Source: Candidatus Aminicenantota bacterium
Lineage (GTDB): Bacteria; Acidobacteriota; Aminicenantia; Aminicenantales; Aminicenantaceae
Assembly (NCBI GenBank): GCA_016927475.1
Contig: JAFGMO010000091.1
Coordinates: forward strand, 1-64,000
Direction of reading: 5' to 3'
Length of the DNA stretch: 64,000 nt
The first letter of the stretch is position 1. Each line of letters opens with the position of its first letter. The position numbers and the translations under genes are program-made. This document shows, one piece after another, positions 26,853-35,367 of the stretch. The notes beneath the pieces are model-generated. The model was not told the origin of the DNA, did no database searches, and was given only the letters and a program-made list of their open reading frames with translations.

Positions 26853-27889
26853 CAGCCGTCGTTCCCCTCATCCCTGAAGACGAAAAATGGGAAAAATTCC
26901 TGGAACAAAATGACCACCTTATCTTTCATACTCCCCTTTATAAAAAGTTTGTGGAAGCGGCTTTTGATTTAAAGGTTTTGTATTATGCCGCCGTTAAAGG
27001 GGAAACCATTCGCGCACTTCTCCCCGTATTTCCTATCCAGCATAAAATTCTAAGCTCCAAGCTCATCTCGACTGCTTTCCTGGAGTACGGCGGACCCTGC
27101 GGGGACGGGAAGAGCCTGGAAAATATCGTCAGTTATTTGGAGCAAAATTTTGGAAAAAAATACACCCACCTCGAAATTCGGGCCGGATTAAAAGCCCAAG
27201 AGCCTGTTCTGGACCGGATCATGAAGAGGGATGTTCCTTACAAACGTTTTGTCCTGGAACTCGGTAGTGAGAATGACGTCTGGCGGAACATTCAGCGTGA
27301 GAAGCGGAAAGCCGTCCGCAAAGCGGAACGCTTGGGAATAGTGGTCAGGGAAGTTCCTTATAGAAACATCGATGCTCTTTACGATATTTACTGCCGAAAC
27401 ATGAAGGATTTCGGAAGCCCTCCCTTCGGCCGGTCTTATTTCGAAAGTTTTTTCAATAACCTGGTTTCCCAAGAGATGGGGAAAATTTTCGGTTCCTATC
27501 ATCAAGGTCGTCTTGTTTCATTTTTATCAGGACTTTGTTACCGCGACAGGATTCATATCGTCATATCGGTGGCGAGGCCGGAGTATCTGAAGTACAGAAT
27601 AAACGATGCCATGCATTGGGCCTTCATTCGGTTTGCTTGCCACAGGGGATTCCGATGGTTTGATTTCGGCCGTGTCCGGCCTGAATCAGGGCAGTATGAC
27701 TACAAAAAGAAATGGGGTTGTACCCTTCATGACCTGCCCCATCACTATCTTCTCTGGAAGTCAAAGAGAATTCCCTGTGTGGATCCGGAAAATCCGAAAT
27801 ACCGGATGATGACGTCTGTGTGGCGAAGGCTCCCCCTTTCGTGGACAACACGAATCGGTCCTTGGATACGCAAAGGGCTTGGTATTTAA
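26849..27889 (+). CDS. FemAB/GNAT-like aminoacyl- or acyltransferase
   Basis: A 346-residue protein of the FemAB-like GNAT-fold group (the type found near exopolysaccharide and PEP-CTERM systems). LIFHTPLYKKFVEAAF near the N-terminus, the basic NIQREKRKAVRKAERLGI segment and WFDFGRVRPESGQYDYKKKWG near the C-terminus fit the family. The ATG at 26849 has GGAGG four bases upstream and overlaps the preceding stop by four bases; the frame open from 26768 is not needed. The likely role is transfer of an acyl or aminoacyl group to a cell-envelope molecule methylated or built by its neighbour. Confidence 0.8.
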   Translation: MTAVVPLIPEDEKWEKFLEQNDHLIFHTPLYKKFVEAAFDLKVLYYAAVKGETIRALLPVFPIQHKILSSKLISTAFLEYGGPCGDGKSLENIVSYLEQNFGKKYTHLEIRAGLKAQEPVLDRIMKRDVPYKRFVLELGSENDVWRNIQREKRKAVRKAERLGIVVREVPYRNIDALYDIYCRNMKDFGSPPFGRSYFESFFNNLVSQEMGKIFGSYHQGRLVSFLSGLCYRDRIHIVISVARPEYLKYRINDAMHWAFIRFACHRGFRWFDFGRVRPESGQYDYKKKWGCTLHDLPHHYLLWKSKRIPCVDPENPKYRMMTSVWRRLPLSWTTRIGPWIRKGLGI

Positions 27890-29460
27890 CCTGCATTATT
27901 TCCGCGTCGTTCGGGTTCTGAAAGACCTGCTTCGGTCATTTTGTTTGGAAGGTCGGGTTTGTGGGTTAAGGTCCTGCGTTTGAAAGGGCTGGAGAGCAGC
28001 TTGAAAATGTCGCTTTTTTTCATGTAACGTCCGAATGTTCGTATAAGACGGAACGTCTTAACCGGGCGTAAAAAAATCCTGAGGATGAACAACAGGCCGT
28101 ACCCTTTCATCCTGGCGTGATTGACAACTTTGCTGGGCAAAACCGTGGAATCGATGTCCGAGCACTTGAACCATTTATGCCAGTCAAGGTCATCATCGAT
28201 AATGCCCTGATCCACATATTCCCGCCATAACGGGGTGCCTCGGTAAGCGCAGAGGCGGTTGAATCCAAAAGTGTCCAACTGGAGGCGTGCGGCAAAACGA
28301 AAACTTTCCAGAATATCTTTTTCGGATTCTCCCGGAGAGCCGATCAGGAAAAAACCGTGAACTCTTGTAATCCCTTGACGTTTCGCTTCCGTGACCGCGT
28401 GTTCGATTTGTTTCAGGGACTGGCGTTTGTTCAACCGGTCAAGTGTTTTTTGAGTGCCCGATTCTATCCCGAAAGCTAAAAATTGACAATGAGCCCGGGC
28501 CATCAAACGCATCTGGTCGACAGCCAGAGAATCGACGCGTCCTTCGCAGCCCCAATGAAATTCGAGTTTGCGGTCGATGATGCCGTTGCAGATTTCCATG
28601 ATTCGTTTGCGTTTCATAATGAAATGATCGTCGGTGAGATAAATCGATCGGTATCCCAGATCGTTGAGTTGCTGCATCTCACCCAGGACATGCTGAGGTG
28701 ACCGGCTTCGCCAGCGGTGTTGCATAACATACGGAATGTCACAGTAGATACAATTGTAGGGGCAGCCGCGGGATGTTTGCATCGTGCAGAACCGGTCCAA
28801 AGACAAAACCGCGGGAACATCCAGGGGCAAAGATTCAACGTAATCGATTGGGAGGCTCAAACGATCGGGATAAGGGAATTGATCGAGGTCCTGAATCAAA
28901 GGCCGTGGGGGATTTTTTACAATTTCCGCGCCTTTCCGCCATACCAGACCTGCTACCGAGCCCGGATCATTCAAATGGTCGAGGTAATCGGGAAGAAGTT
29001 CTTCGCCTTCGCCGACACCCACGGCGTCAATCGCTGAACATTCCTTGAGAATGTTCAGCGCGTTGATGGTGGCAAAGGGGCCTCCGGTAATGACGGGGGT
29101 CAGAGGAGATACGGATTTGAGCCGCCGGGCCATTTTTTTGACCGCAGGGTAGGTTGTCGTTGACAGAAACGAGAGGGCGATAACATCCGGATGTTCGGCT
29201 TCGATGGCCTTGGCAATATGTTCGGTTTTCATGCCCGGATGGCACGTATCGAACAGCAGTGCCTGGTGCCCATGTTGACGCACCGCCGGGGCAAGTGTTT
29301 GAATTCCAAGAGGGGGAAATGCCATGACTTTGACCCGGCCGTCTTTTGTAGGTTTTCCACCCAGTTCAACCGGAAGCGGATGATAATAATTGTCGTCACG
29401 AACATAAATCAAAAAAACAAGCATGGAGTTTCTCAGCGGTTTTGTTTTCTCAGTATACAT
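27886..29460 (-). CDS. B12-binding-domain radical SAM protein
   Basis: About 524 residues: an N-terminal cobalamin-binding-like Rossmann domain (VIALSFLSTTTYPAV, TPVITGGPFATINAL), then the 4Fe-4S radical SAM motif in TSRGCPYNCIYCDIPYV and GYRSIYLTDDHFIMKRKRI. Such proteins methylate unreactive carbons or rearrange carbon skeletons, often in lipids, pigments or natural products. The first ATG (29460) is preferred over a GTG at 29544, although neither has a clear ribosome site. The last codons (NNAG-stop) derive from a repeat end that overlaps the convergent FemAB stop by four bases. It has no obvious operon partner. Confidence 0.83.
   Translation of the reverse strand: MYTEKTKPLRNSMLVFLIYVRDDNYYHPLPVELGGKPTKDGRVKVMAFPPLGIQTLAPAVRQHGHQALLFDTCHPGMKTEHIAKAIEAEHPDVIALSFLSTTTYPAVKKMARRLKSVSPLTPVITGGPFATINALNILKECSAIDAVGVGEGEELLPDYLDHLNDPGSVAGLVWRKGAEIVKNPPRPLIQDLDQFPYPDRLSLPIDYVESLPLDVPAVLSLDRFCTMQTSRGCPYNCIYCDIPYVMQHRWRSRSPQHVLGEMQQLNDLGYRSIYLTDDHFIMKRKRIMEICNGIIDRKLEFHWGCEGRVDSLAVDQMRLMARAHCQFLAFGIESGTQKTLDRLNKRQSLKQIEHAVTEAKRQGITRVHGFFLIGSPGESEKDILESFRFAARLQLDTFGFNRLCAYRGTPLWREYVDQGIIDDDLDWHKWFKCSDIDSTVLPSKVVNHARMKGYGLLFILRIFLRPVKTFRLIRTFGRYMKKSDIFKLLSSPFKRRTLTHKPDLPNKMTEAGLSEPERRGNNAG
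27887..27900. repeat. Solo terminus of the 260-bp repeat inside two gene ends
   Basis: TAACCTGCATTATT differs by one base from the terminal repeat of the 260-bp element. Its TAA closes the FemAB-like gene on the plus strand, and its reverse complement supplies the last codons of the radical SAM gene. Confidence 0.55.
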
Positions 29461-29631
29461 GAATCGCCGGCGGCATCCAAGAGAATAAGCGGGGAGACTT
29501 GGGAAGGCATTCAGAATGTTTTTGCCGTATTCGGTGTCTGCCACGGACAGGGATCCATCTTGATCCGGGCCGGGATCCGTCCAGCCGGGAAGATGGGGAA
29601 TTAGGCATGAAAAGATGAAATTTATGAATCA

Positions 29632-29659
29632 TTGACACCAGCCTGGAGCTGTGTTAATT
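29632..29659 (+). promoter_or_regulatory. Candidate promoter of the GT2 gene at 29681
   Basis: TTGACA (29632-29637), a 16-base spacer and TTAATT (29654-29659) lie just upstream of the gene. A TGTCAA at about 29662-29667 makes an inverted pair with the -35 box. Confidence 0.4.
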
Positions 29660-29680
29660 TTTGTCAACGTTTGAGATGAA

Positions 29681-30439
29681 ATGAAAAGACGCATGAGCAA
29701 AACTGATACACAGAAAAAAAAGCCATCTTTGGAATTTTCTTCCGTTTCCGTGGTGCTGCCCTCCTATAATGAGAGCGAAAACATCAACCATGCCATCCAA
29801 AGGGTGGATCATGCGGTTGGGAAATCTTTGCTCGAGATCATTATTGTGGATGATGACAGTCCGGATGAAACCTGGCGGATCGTAAATGAATTTAACCATC
29901 CCAAAGTCCGCCTCATCCGCAGGCTGCATGAGAGGGGGCTTGCCTCAGCCCTGGCAAAGGGAGTTGAGGAAGCCCGGGGACGGATTGTGGTCTGGATGGA
30001 CTGCGATCTTGGGATTCCTCCTGAGGAGATTCCCAAGCTCATCGCAAAATTGGACAAATATGACCTGGCGGTGGGATCCCGTTTTGTCGGGAAAGGCCGG
30101 GATTTGAGAAAACTCTGGATTACGCTTAACAGCCGGCTGATCAACTATTTTGCTCAAGCCCTGCTTGGGGCTGAGGTCAAGGATTATACCTCTGGATTCA
30201 TCGCTGTGCGAAGAACCGTCTTCGAAAAGGTTAAAATCAATCCTGAGGGATTTGGAGAGTACTTCATTGAGTTCGTTCATGATTGCCGAAGGAACAAATA
30301 TAGGATTTGCGAAGTGGGGTACATCTACGGAGACAGAGCCGGTGGGGTGTCTAAGTCAACAGACAATTTTCTGGTATTTTTGAAACTTGGCGTTGGTTAT
30401 ATAAAAAAGATCATTAAGCTCGGGTTCTCAAAGAATTGA
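29681..30439 (+). CDS. GT2 family polyprenyl-phosphate glycosyltransferase (DPM1-like)
   Basis: A 252-residue cytoplasmic GT2 enzyme. VVLPSYNESENI, IVDDDSPDETW and the DxD site WMDCDL are visible. It closely parallels the GT2 protein encoded at 13936-14685 through RGLxSALxxGxxxAxGxIVVWMDCDL. It should load a sugar onto polyprenyl phosphate for later use by GT-C transferases. It precedes the sugar C-methyltransferase and GMD-like genes by about 115 bases and may supply the same pathway, although a separate promoter (30485-30513) is seen in between. Confidence 0.86.
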   Translation: MKRRMSKTDTQKKKPSLEFSSVSVVLPSYNESENINHAIQRVDHAVGKSLLEIIIVDDDSPDETWRIVNEFNHPKVRLIRRLHERGLASALAKGVEEARGRIVVWMDCDLGIPPEEIPKLIAKLDKYDLAVGSRFVGKGRDLRKLWITLNSRLINYFAQALLGAEVKDYTSGFIAVRRTVFEKVKINPEGFGEYFIEFVHDCRRNKYRICEVGYIYGDRAGGVSKSTDNFLVFLKLGVGYIKKIIKLGFSKN

Positions 30440-30484
30440 TTCTTGACACATCAAATTTTCTAAGAAAGCTGGGCCGAAAAAGCT

Positions 30485-30513
30485 TTGACTATTTGGAAGG
30501 AAAGGATTACATA
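30485..30513 (+). promoter_or_regulatory. Promoter of the C-methyltransferase/GMD-like pair
   Basis: TTGACT (30485-30490), a 17-base spacer and TACATA (30508-30513) lie about 43 bases upstream of the ATG at 30556. A pair of TTGATATATTTT-like repeats lies between promoter and start. Confidence 0.5.
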
Positions 30514-30555
30514 AGATTGATATATTTTGATATATTTTTTAAAGGCAGTATTTGA

Positions 30556-31812
30556 ATGGAAACACAAAATCATCTCAAAATCATCACCCGCAAGGAATGC
30601 CGGGTTTGCGGTTCGGACCGGTTGATTCCTCTTTTTTCCCTGGGAACGCAGTACGTGAATAATTTTATTCATAAGGACGAACTGGACAAATGTATTAAGG
30701 CGCCTCTGGATATGGTGTTTTGTGAAAACTGTAGTCTTGTTCAACTGAAGCACTCGGCGCCCCAGGAGATTCTGTATGCCCGTTTTTATTGGTACAAATC
30801 CGGTGTAACAGAAACCATGCGCCGGGCGTTGAGGGATGTCACTGAAACCGTGGAGCAGAGGTTCGAACTCAAGAGCGGGGACGTAGTTCTCGATATCGGT
30901 TCCAATGACGGTACTTTGCTGAGGACATACACGGTTCCGGGATTGGTCAAGGTCGGCGTTGAGCCGGCCGACAATCTGGCCGAAGAAGGACGCGGTGGAT
31001 TGACACATTTTATTCATGATTTTTGGGACTTTGAATCTTATTGGGAATCCGTCGGCCGTAAAGCAAAGGTGATCACTGCCATAGGCATGTTCTACGATAT
31101 GGAGAATCCCAACCAGTTTATCGCCGATGCTGAAAAAGCCCTATCCGACGATGGAGTGTTCATTGCCCAGTTGATGTGCCTGAAAACAATGTTGGACAAT
31201 AACGATGTCGGCAATGTCTGTCACGAGCATTTGGAATATTATTCTTTGGGATCTCTGGAATATCTTTTTAACAGGAATGGACTGGAGATCATGGATATAG
31301 AGATCAATGACGTCAACGGCGGAAGCTACAGGATTTTTGCAAAAAAGACTGGAGCCTCCGTAAATCCAGCCCAGGGAGCCGATAAACGTCTGCAAAGGAT
31401 CCGGGAGGAGGAAAAGGACCTTTCAGACAAACAGGTTTACCATGAGTTTTTTGCCCGGATCGAAGAGAACAAGAACAAATGCGTAAATTTTATCCGGGAA
31501 AAGACGGCTCGGGGGAAGAAAGTTTGGGTCTACGGGGCATCGACCAAGGGCAATGTCATTCTTCAGTATTATGGATTGGATAACACATTAATCGAGGCCG
31601 CTTCGGAGCGGAGTCCATGGAAGTGGGGAAAATACACGGTCGGGAGCATGATTCCCTGCGTGTCCGAAGAGGAAGCGCGGAAAGCCAAGCCCGATTATTT
31701 TCTCGTGCTGCCCTACGCCTTTTTCGAAGAATTTTACAAAAGAGAAAAAGCCTGGCGGGATCGGGGCGGTAAGTTTATCCTTCCTCTTCCTGAATTTAAG
31801 GTGGTACCATGA
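30556..31812 (+). CDS. Sugar C-methyltransferase (TylC3/NovU-like)
   Basis: A 418-residue enzyme of the three-domain NDP-hexose C-methyltransferase family. The N-terminal zinc site is C15/C18 with C56/C59. The SAM motif VVLDIGSNDGTLL is at about 110-122, and the conserved catalytic-side CHEHLEYYSL (H223, H225) follows. The C-terminal third (KVWVYGASTKGNVIL) is the extra Rossmann-like domain of the family. It would add a methyl branch to a nucleotide-linked keto sugar. The stop overlaps the ATG of the GMD-like gene (ATGA at 31809), so the two act together. This suggests a branched-chain deoxysugar. Confidence 0.88.
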   Translation: METQNHLKIITRKECRVCGSDRLIPLFSLGTQYVNNFIHKDELDKCIKAPLDMVFCENCSLVQLKHSAPQEILYARFYWYKSGVTETMRRALRDVTETVEQRFELKSGDVVLDIGSNDGTLLRTYTVPGLVKVGVEPADNLAEEGRGGLTHFIHDFWDFESYWESVGRKAKVITAIGMFYDMENPNQFIADAEKALSDDGVFIAQLMCLKTMLDNNDVGNVCHEHLEYYSLGSLEYLFNRNGLEIMDIEINDVNGGSYRIFAKKTGASVNPAQGADKRLQRIREEEKDLSDKQVYHEFFARIEENKNKCVNFIREKTARGKKVWVYGASTKGNVILQYYGLDNTLIEAASERSPWKWGKYTVGSMIPCVSEEEARKAKPDYFLVLPYAFFEEFYKREKAWRDRGGKFILPLPEFKVVP

Positions 31813-32783
31813 ACCCAAGAGCATTAATTTTAGGGGTAACCGGACAGGATGGGAGCTATCTTGCTGAAATCCTTTTGGAAAAAGGTTATGAAGTTCACGG
31901 ATTGATCAGGCGTTCGGCCACGGGTAACACGAAAAACATTGAGCATATTATTGATAAAATCACCGTCCACCGGGGAGATCTTGCAGATACGACGTCCCTG
32001 TACCGGGCTATAAGCCGTGCGAAGCCGCAGGAGATATACAATGAGGCTGATCAGGACCACGTCAGCTGGAGCTATGACCTCGTAGAGTATGCCTGTGATA
32101 TTACCGGTGCCGCTGTGGGACGAATCCTCGAGATTATCCGCCAGGTTGATCCGAAAATTCGATTTTTTCAACCTTTGTCCTCAAACATATTCGGAAAGGT
32201 GGACAAGGACCTCATCGATGAGGAAACTCCCTTCCGTCCGCAGAGCCCTTATGCTGCAGCTAAAGTTTTGGCTTTGACCCTCTGCCGCTATTACAGGGAG
32301 GTCTTCGGCATTTTCTCCGCAACCGGGATCTTTTTCAATCACGAATCTCCCCGAAGAACGACGGAATATGTGACAAGAAAGATCACCATGGCCGCAGCCC
32401 GGATCTCAAAAGGCCTCCAGGATAAGCTCTATCTGGGGAATCTGGATGCTAAGCTTGATTTTGGCTATGCCAAGGAATACATGGAGGCGGCTACAAAAAT
32501 CCTACAGTTGGATAAACCGGATGACTTCAATATCTGTACGGGAGAGGTCCATTCCGTCCGCGAATTTCTTGAGGAAGTGTTCGCCTATGTCGGACTGGAT
32601 CCGGACGATTACGTCGAGTTCGATCCCCGGTTTGCGAGGCCGAGCAGCACGGGAGTGTTGCGTGGGGACAATTCCAAAGCCAAAAAGGTGTTCGGTTTTG
32701 AGCCTAGCGTCCGGTTCAAAGAGCTGGTCCGGATCATGGTCGACCATGACCTCAAGCTCCTGGATATGAAAAGCGGAAAATAA
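31809..32783 (+). CDS. GDP-mannose 4,6-dehydratase-like SDR protein with altered catalytic site
   Basis: A 324-residue extended SDR that is very close to GDP-mannose 4,6-dehydratase over its length: GVTGQDGSYLAE (nucleotide site), GIFFNHESPRR, TRKITMAAARI, DKLYLGNLDAKLD and ICTGEVHSVREF. The YxxxK pair is intact (Y148, K152). The usual STSE catalytic stretch reads LSSN here (123-126), so the catalytic Thr is Ser124 and the base Glu is Asn126. It may thus be a poor dehydratase, or may act as a reductase, epimerase or non-catalytic partner on the same kind of substrate. It is coupled to the upstream C-methyltransferase. Confidence 0.82.
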   Translation: MNPRALILGVTGQDGSYLAEILLEKGYEVHGLIRRSATGNTKNIEHIIDKITVHRGDLADTTSLYRAISRAKPQEIYNEADQDHVSWSYDLVEYACDITGAAVGRILEIIRQVDPKIRFFQPLSSNIFGKVDKDLIDEETPFRPQSPYAAAKVLALTLCRYYREVFGIFSATGIFFNHESPRRTTEYVTRKITMAAARISKGLQDKLYLGNLDAKLDFGYAKEYMEAATKILQLDKPDDFNICTGEVHSVREFLEEVFAYVGLDPDDYVEFDPRFARPSSTGVLRGDNSKAKKVFGFEPSVRFKELVRIMVDHDLKLLDMKSGK

Positions 32784-32950
32784 TGGATTTCCAAGGTCCG
32801 GCCTTCGGGGCTTCTGGAACACATGAACACCCGGCGTTTTTTGTTCCGTTTGCATAAACCTCATCCTCAAAAATCTTTCCTGCTGGGGATATCCCTCAAT
32901 CAATTCGTTCAAAAAACCATCGAGCATGAAGTTAAGAGAAAAACTTGCTC

Positions 32951-35035
32951 TTAAAGGAAGCGGTCGAAAAAGTCAGCCGCCGCTCTGTACACTCTCAGCC
33001 AGTTGTGATGACGCAAAAACCCGTGGACTTCATCAGGAATAATCAGGATTTCCACATGGGCAGTTCCCAGTCTCTGCAGACGGTGCACGAGGTCGGTGGT
33101 TTGGATAAAATCGACATTTCTGTCGTCGTCGCCGTGGACAAAAAGGACAGGGGACGACCAGAAGGCAACATCAGCCACCGGTGAGGACTGATAAGCCTGG
33201 TTCATGATATCCTCCCCTTGAATGTCCCATCCTCCGCCATTTCTCCGCCTGCCTCTCAGTGACCAGTCGTGGACGCCATGAAGGTCCACCCCGGCCGCAA
33301 AGAGGTTGGAATCTCTGGCCAGTCCCATAGCCGTCAGATAACCTCCGTATGATCCTCCCCAGAGTCCGATTTTGCCGGGGTCGACATCCGGTCGCCTCTG
33401 CAGGTAAAGGCCCGCCTGGATGATGTCCTGATACTCGGAAGCTCCCCTCGGTCCCTGGTTGGGGGCGTTTCTGAAGTCATAACCATACCCAATGCCGGAA
33501 CGGTAGTTGACAGAAAGCACGACGTATCCTTTGCCGGCCAGATACTGGTTCATAGCGTAGGCATTGTGATAATAACCCCGCATATGCCAGCCGAGAAGCA
33601 TCTGCCGGATGGGCCCTCCGTGCATGAAAATGACGGCGGGATGTTTTTCATTCAAGTTTGTTTTTTGCGGGAGAAAAAGCTGGCAGTGGATATCATAGCC
33701 GTCGGGTGTTTTTAAGACCACCTGCTGCGGCGGGACAAGCTTATCGGAAGGGAAACGTTCGGAAATATGACCGGGTGCTATAAGGCGAATGGTTTTTTCG
33801 CCCTGTGTTTGATAGGCGGGGGCGGCCGGTTGAAGGGCCGTCGAGCAGAGAAACAGAAGGTTTTTACTTTTTGCCGTCCGGACCGGGGACCATTCGATTC
33901 CGTTTCCGGGTGTCAGGCAGACGGCTTTTCCTCCGGAGACGGAAACGGACCAGATATGACGGCGGTCGATATCGTCCTTGTTGGCGTTAAAAAGAAGTTC
34001 TTTTCCGTCGAAAGATAAAAAACTGTCCTCGACTTCATAATCTCCGGGAGAGAGGGAAATCAGCTTTTTATCCTTAAAAGAAAGGGAATACAGATGCATC
34101 CACTTCTCGTGTTCGGAATAAAAAACGAGATATCCGCCTTCGGCCCATCTCAAGGTTTGGGATGGATAGTACTGGGCGAATCCGCCGGTCGTGTTCGGGC
34201 ACTCCCACAGGGTTTCCGCTTTTTTGGTCTCGATGGAAGCGGCCATAATCTTGAATATTCTTCCTCCGCGGAAAAGAGAGCCCGGTCCTCCCGTAAATCG
34301 GATAAAGGCGACGTATTTGCTGCAGGGGGACCAAACCGGATAGCCGTCTCTGTCGATGGATGGGTCGATCCAGTTAATGGATTTTAGTTCAAAATCATAA
34401 ATGCCGATGAAGCTGTGATCTTCCCTTTGGCTGACGAAGGCCAATTTTTTACCGTCGGGTGACCATGCGGATGCCGTGTTTCTTCCTCTTGCTTCAAACA
34501 GCGGCCGGGGCTGTGAGTCTTCTTCGATGACTGACAGATAAATACCGCCGCGGGCATGAAAAACAACACGGTTATCGGTCGGCGAACAGAGAGGCTGAGA
34601 GCCTTTTTCGATCTTCCATCTGTTGCCCTTTTGAAGGTCGAACGCCCAGAGAGCTTGTTCCGCGCCTTCGGGATCGGAAGTCGGATTGGGATATTCTCCG
34701 CTTCTGTTGGCCGCACCGCCACGGACATAGAGGATGACGGTCCCGTCAAAATTGAAAACAAGGTCTCCCAGTTCCTGCCCGTCGTCTTTATTGTAATCGG
34801 TTATCTGCTTTGCTTCATATGCAGGGCCGTAAGCGATCCAGATATTTCTTTTTCCCTCGGAGTTGAAAACCCAGGCTGCCAGGTCCCCTTCGGGGGAGAC
34901 CGTAAAAAAAGACGGAAAAGAATAACTCAAAATATCTTCCAGGGTGAAATGTTCTTTACCCGGAAGAAAAGATGTTGAAATGAAAAAAATAATCAAGGCT
35001 GCGTATACAGCCCGTTTCCAAGCGGATTCTTTCAT
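32951..35035 (-). CDS. S9-family (prolyl oligopeptidase-like) peptidase
   Basis: A 694-residue exported serine peptidase. A signal peptide (AVYAALIIFFISTSFLPG) precedes a PD40-type propeller (about 40-400) and an alpha/beta-hydrolase domain. The nucleophile S562 lies in GLWGGSYGGYL, the Asp in VHGDDDRN (636-638) and the His in PDEVHGF (H671). This order and spacing match the acylaminoacyl-peptidase/DPP branch. It probably trims small peptides in the periplasm. It is transcribed alone and divergently from the symporter genes. Confidence 0.9.
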   Translation of the reverse strand: MKESAWKRAVYAALIIFFISTSFLPGKEHFTLEDILSYSFPSFFTVSPEGDLAAWVFNSEGKRNIWIAYGPAYEAKQITDYNKDDGQELGDLVFNFDGTVILYVRGGAANRSGEYPNPTSDPEGAEQALWAFDLQKGNRWKIEKGSQPLCSPTDNRVVFHARGGIYLSVIEEDSQPRPLFEARGRNTASAWSPDGKKLAFVSQREDHSFIGIYDFELKSINWIDPSIDRDGYPVWSPCSKYVAFIRFTGGPGSLFRGGRIFKIMAASIETKKAETLWECPNTTGGFAQYYPSQTLRWAEGGYLVFYSEHEKWMHLYSLSFKDKKLISLSPGDYEVEDSFLSFDGKELLFNANKDDIDRRHIWSVSVSGGKAVCLTPGNGIEWSPVRTAKSKNLLFLCSTALQPAAPAYQTQGEKTIRLIAPGHISERFPSDKLVPPQQVVLKTPDGYDIHCQLFLPQKTNLNEKHPAVIFMHGGPIRQMLLGWHMRGYYHNAYAMNQYLAGKGYVVLSVNYRSGIGYGYDFRNAPNQGPRGASEYQDIIQAGLYLQRRPDVDPGKIGLWGGSYGGYLTAMGLARDSNLFAAGVDLHGVHDWSLRGRRRNGGGWDIQGEDIMNQAYQSSPVADVAFWSSPVLFVHGDDDRNVDFIQTTDLVHRLQRLGTAHVEILIIPDEVHGFLRHHNWLRVYRAAADFFDRFL

Positions 35036-35058
35036 TTTTCCCTCCCTAAAAAAATCAG

Positions 35059-35080
35059 TTATCCCGCATTATTCATAGAT
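35059..35080. repeat. Solo terminus of the 260-bp repeat (degenerate)
   Basis: ATCCCGCATTATTCAT in this stretch resembles the end sequence of the 260-bp repeat. It lies between the divergent peptidase and symporter genes. Confidence 0.4.
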
Positions 35081-35163
35081 ACTATAACATATTAAAGACG
35101 AGATTTTTGGTTCAAAAAAAAATCTCATCTTGTATAATGCAGGGAAACGGATTTTCTTTTAAA

Positions 35164-35367
35164 ATGACCAATATCAGCTCATTTCTTTATCAATTTATTG
35201 TGGGGGGACTGTTTTTTTTCGCGGGGATAGCCGCTGCCTGGCGGTCAGGAGCTTATTCCTGGAAAAATAAAGCGGACCGGCGCTTGTTGGGGCTAATGAT
35301 TCTGGGTTTCTTAGCCTTTTTTCTGCTCCAGGGAATCTGGTGCCTGGCGGTTCTGAGGGGATGGTGA
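35164..35367 (+). CDS. Small two-helix membrane protein coupled to the symporter gene
   Basis: A 67-residue protein beginning at the ATG at 35164 (FLYQFIVGGLFFFAGIAAAW as helix 1, LLGLMILGFLAFFLLQGIWCL as helix 2) with a short charged loop between. The TGA stop overlaps the symporter ATG as TGATG, so translation is coupled. The arrangement resembles other SSS-type transporters with a small membrane partner. I do not recognise a named family. A longer open frame from 35107 has no added support. Confidence 0.65.
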   Translation: MTNISSFLYQFIVGGLFFFAGIAAAWRSGAYSWKNKADRRLLGLMILGFLAFFLLQGIWCLAVLRGW

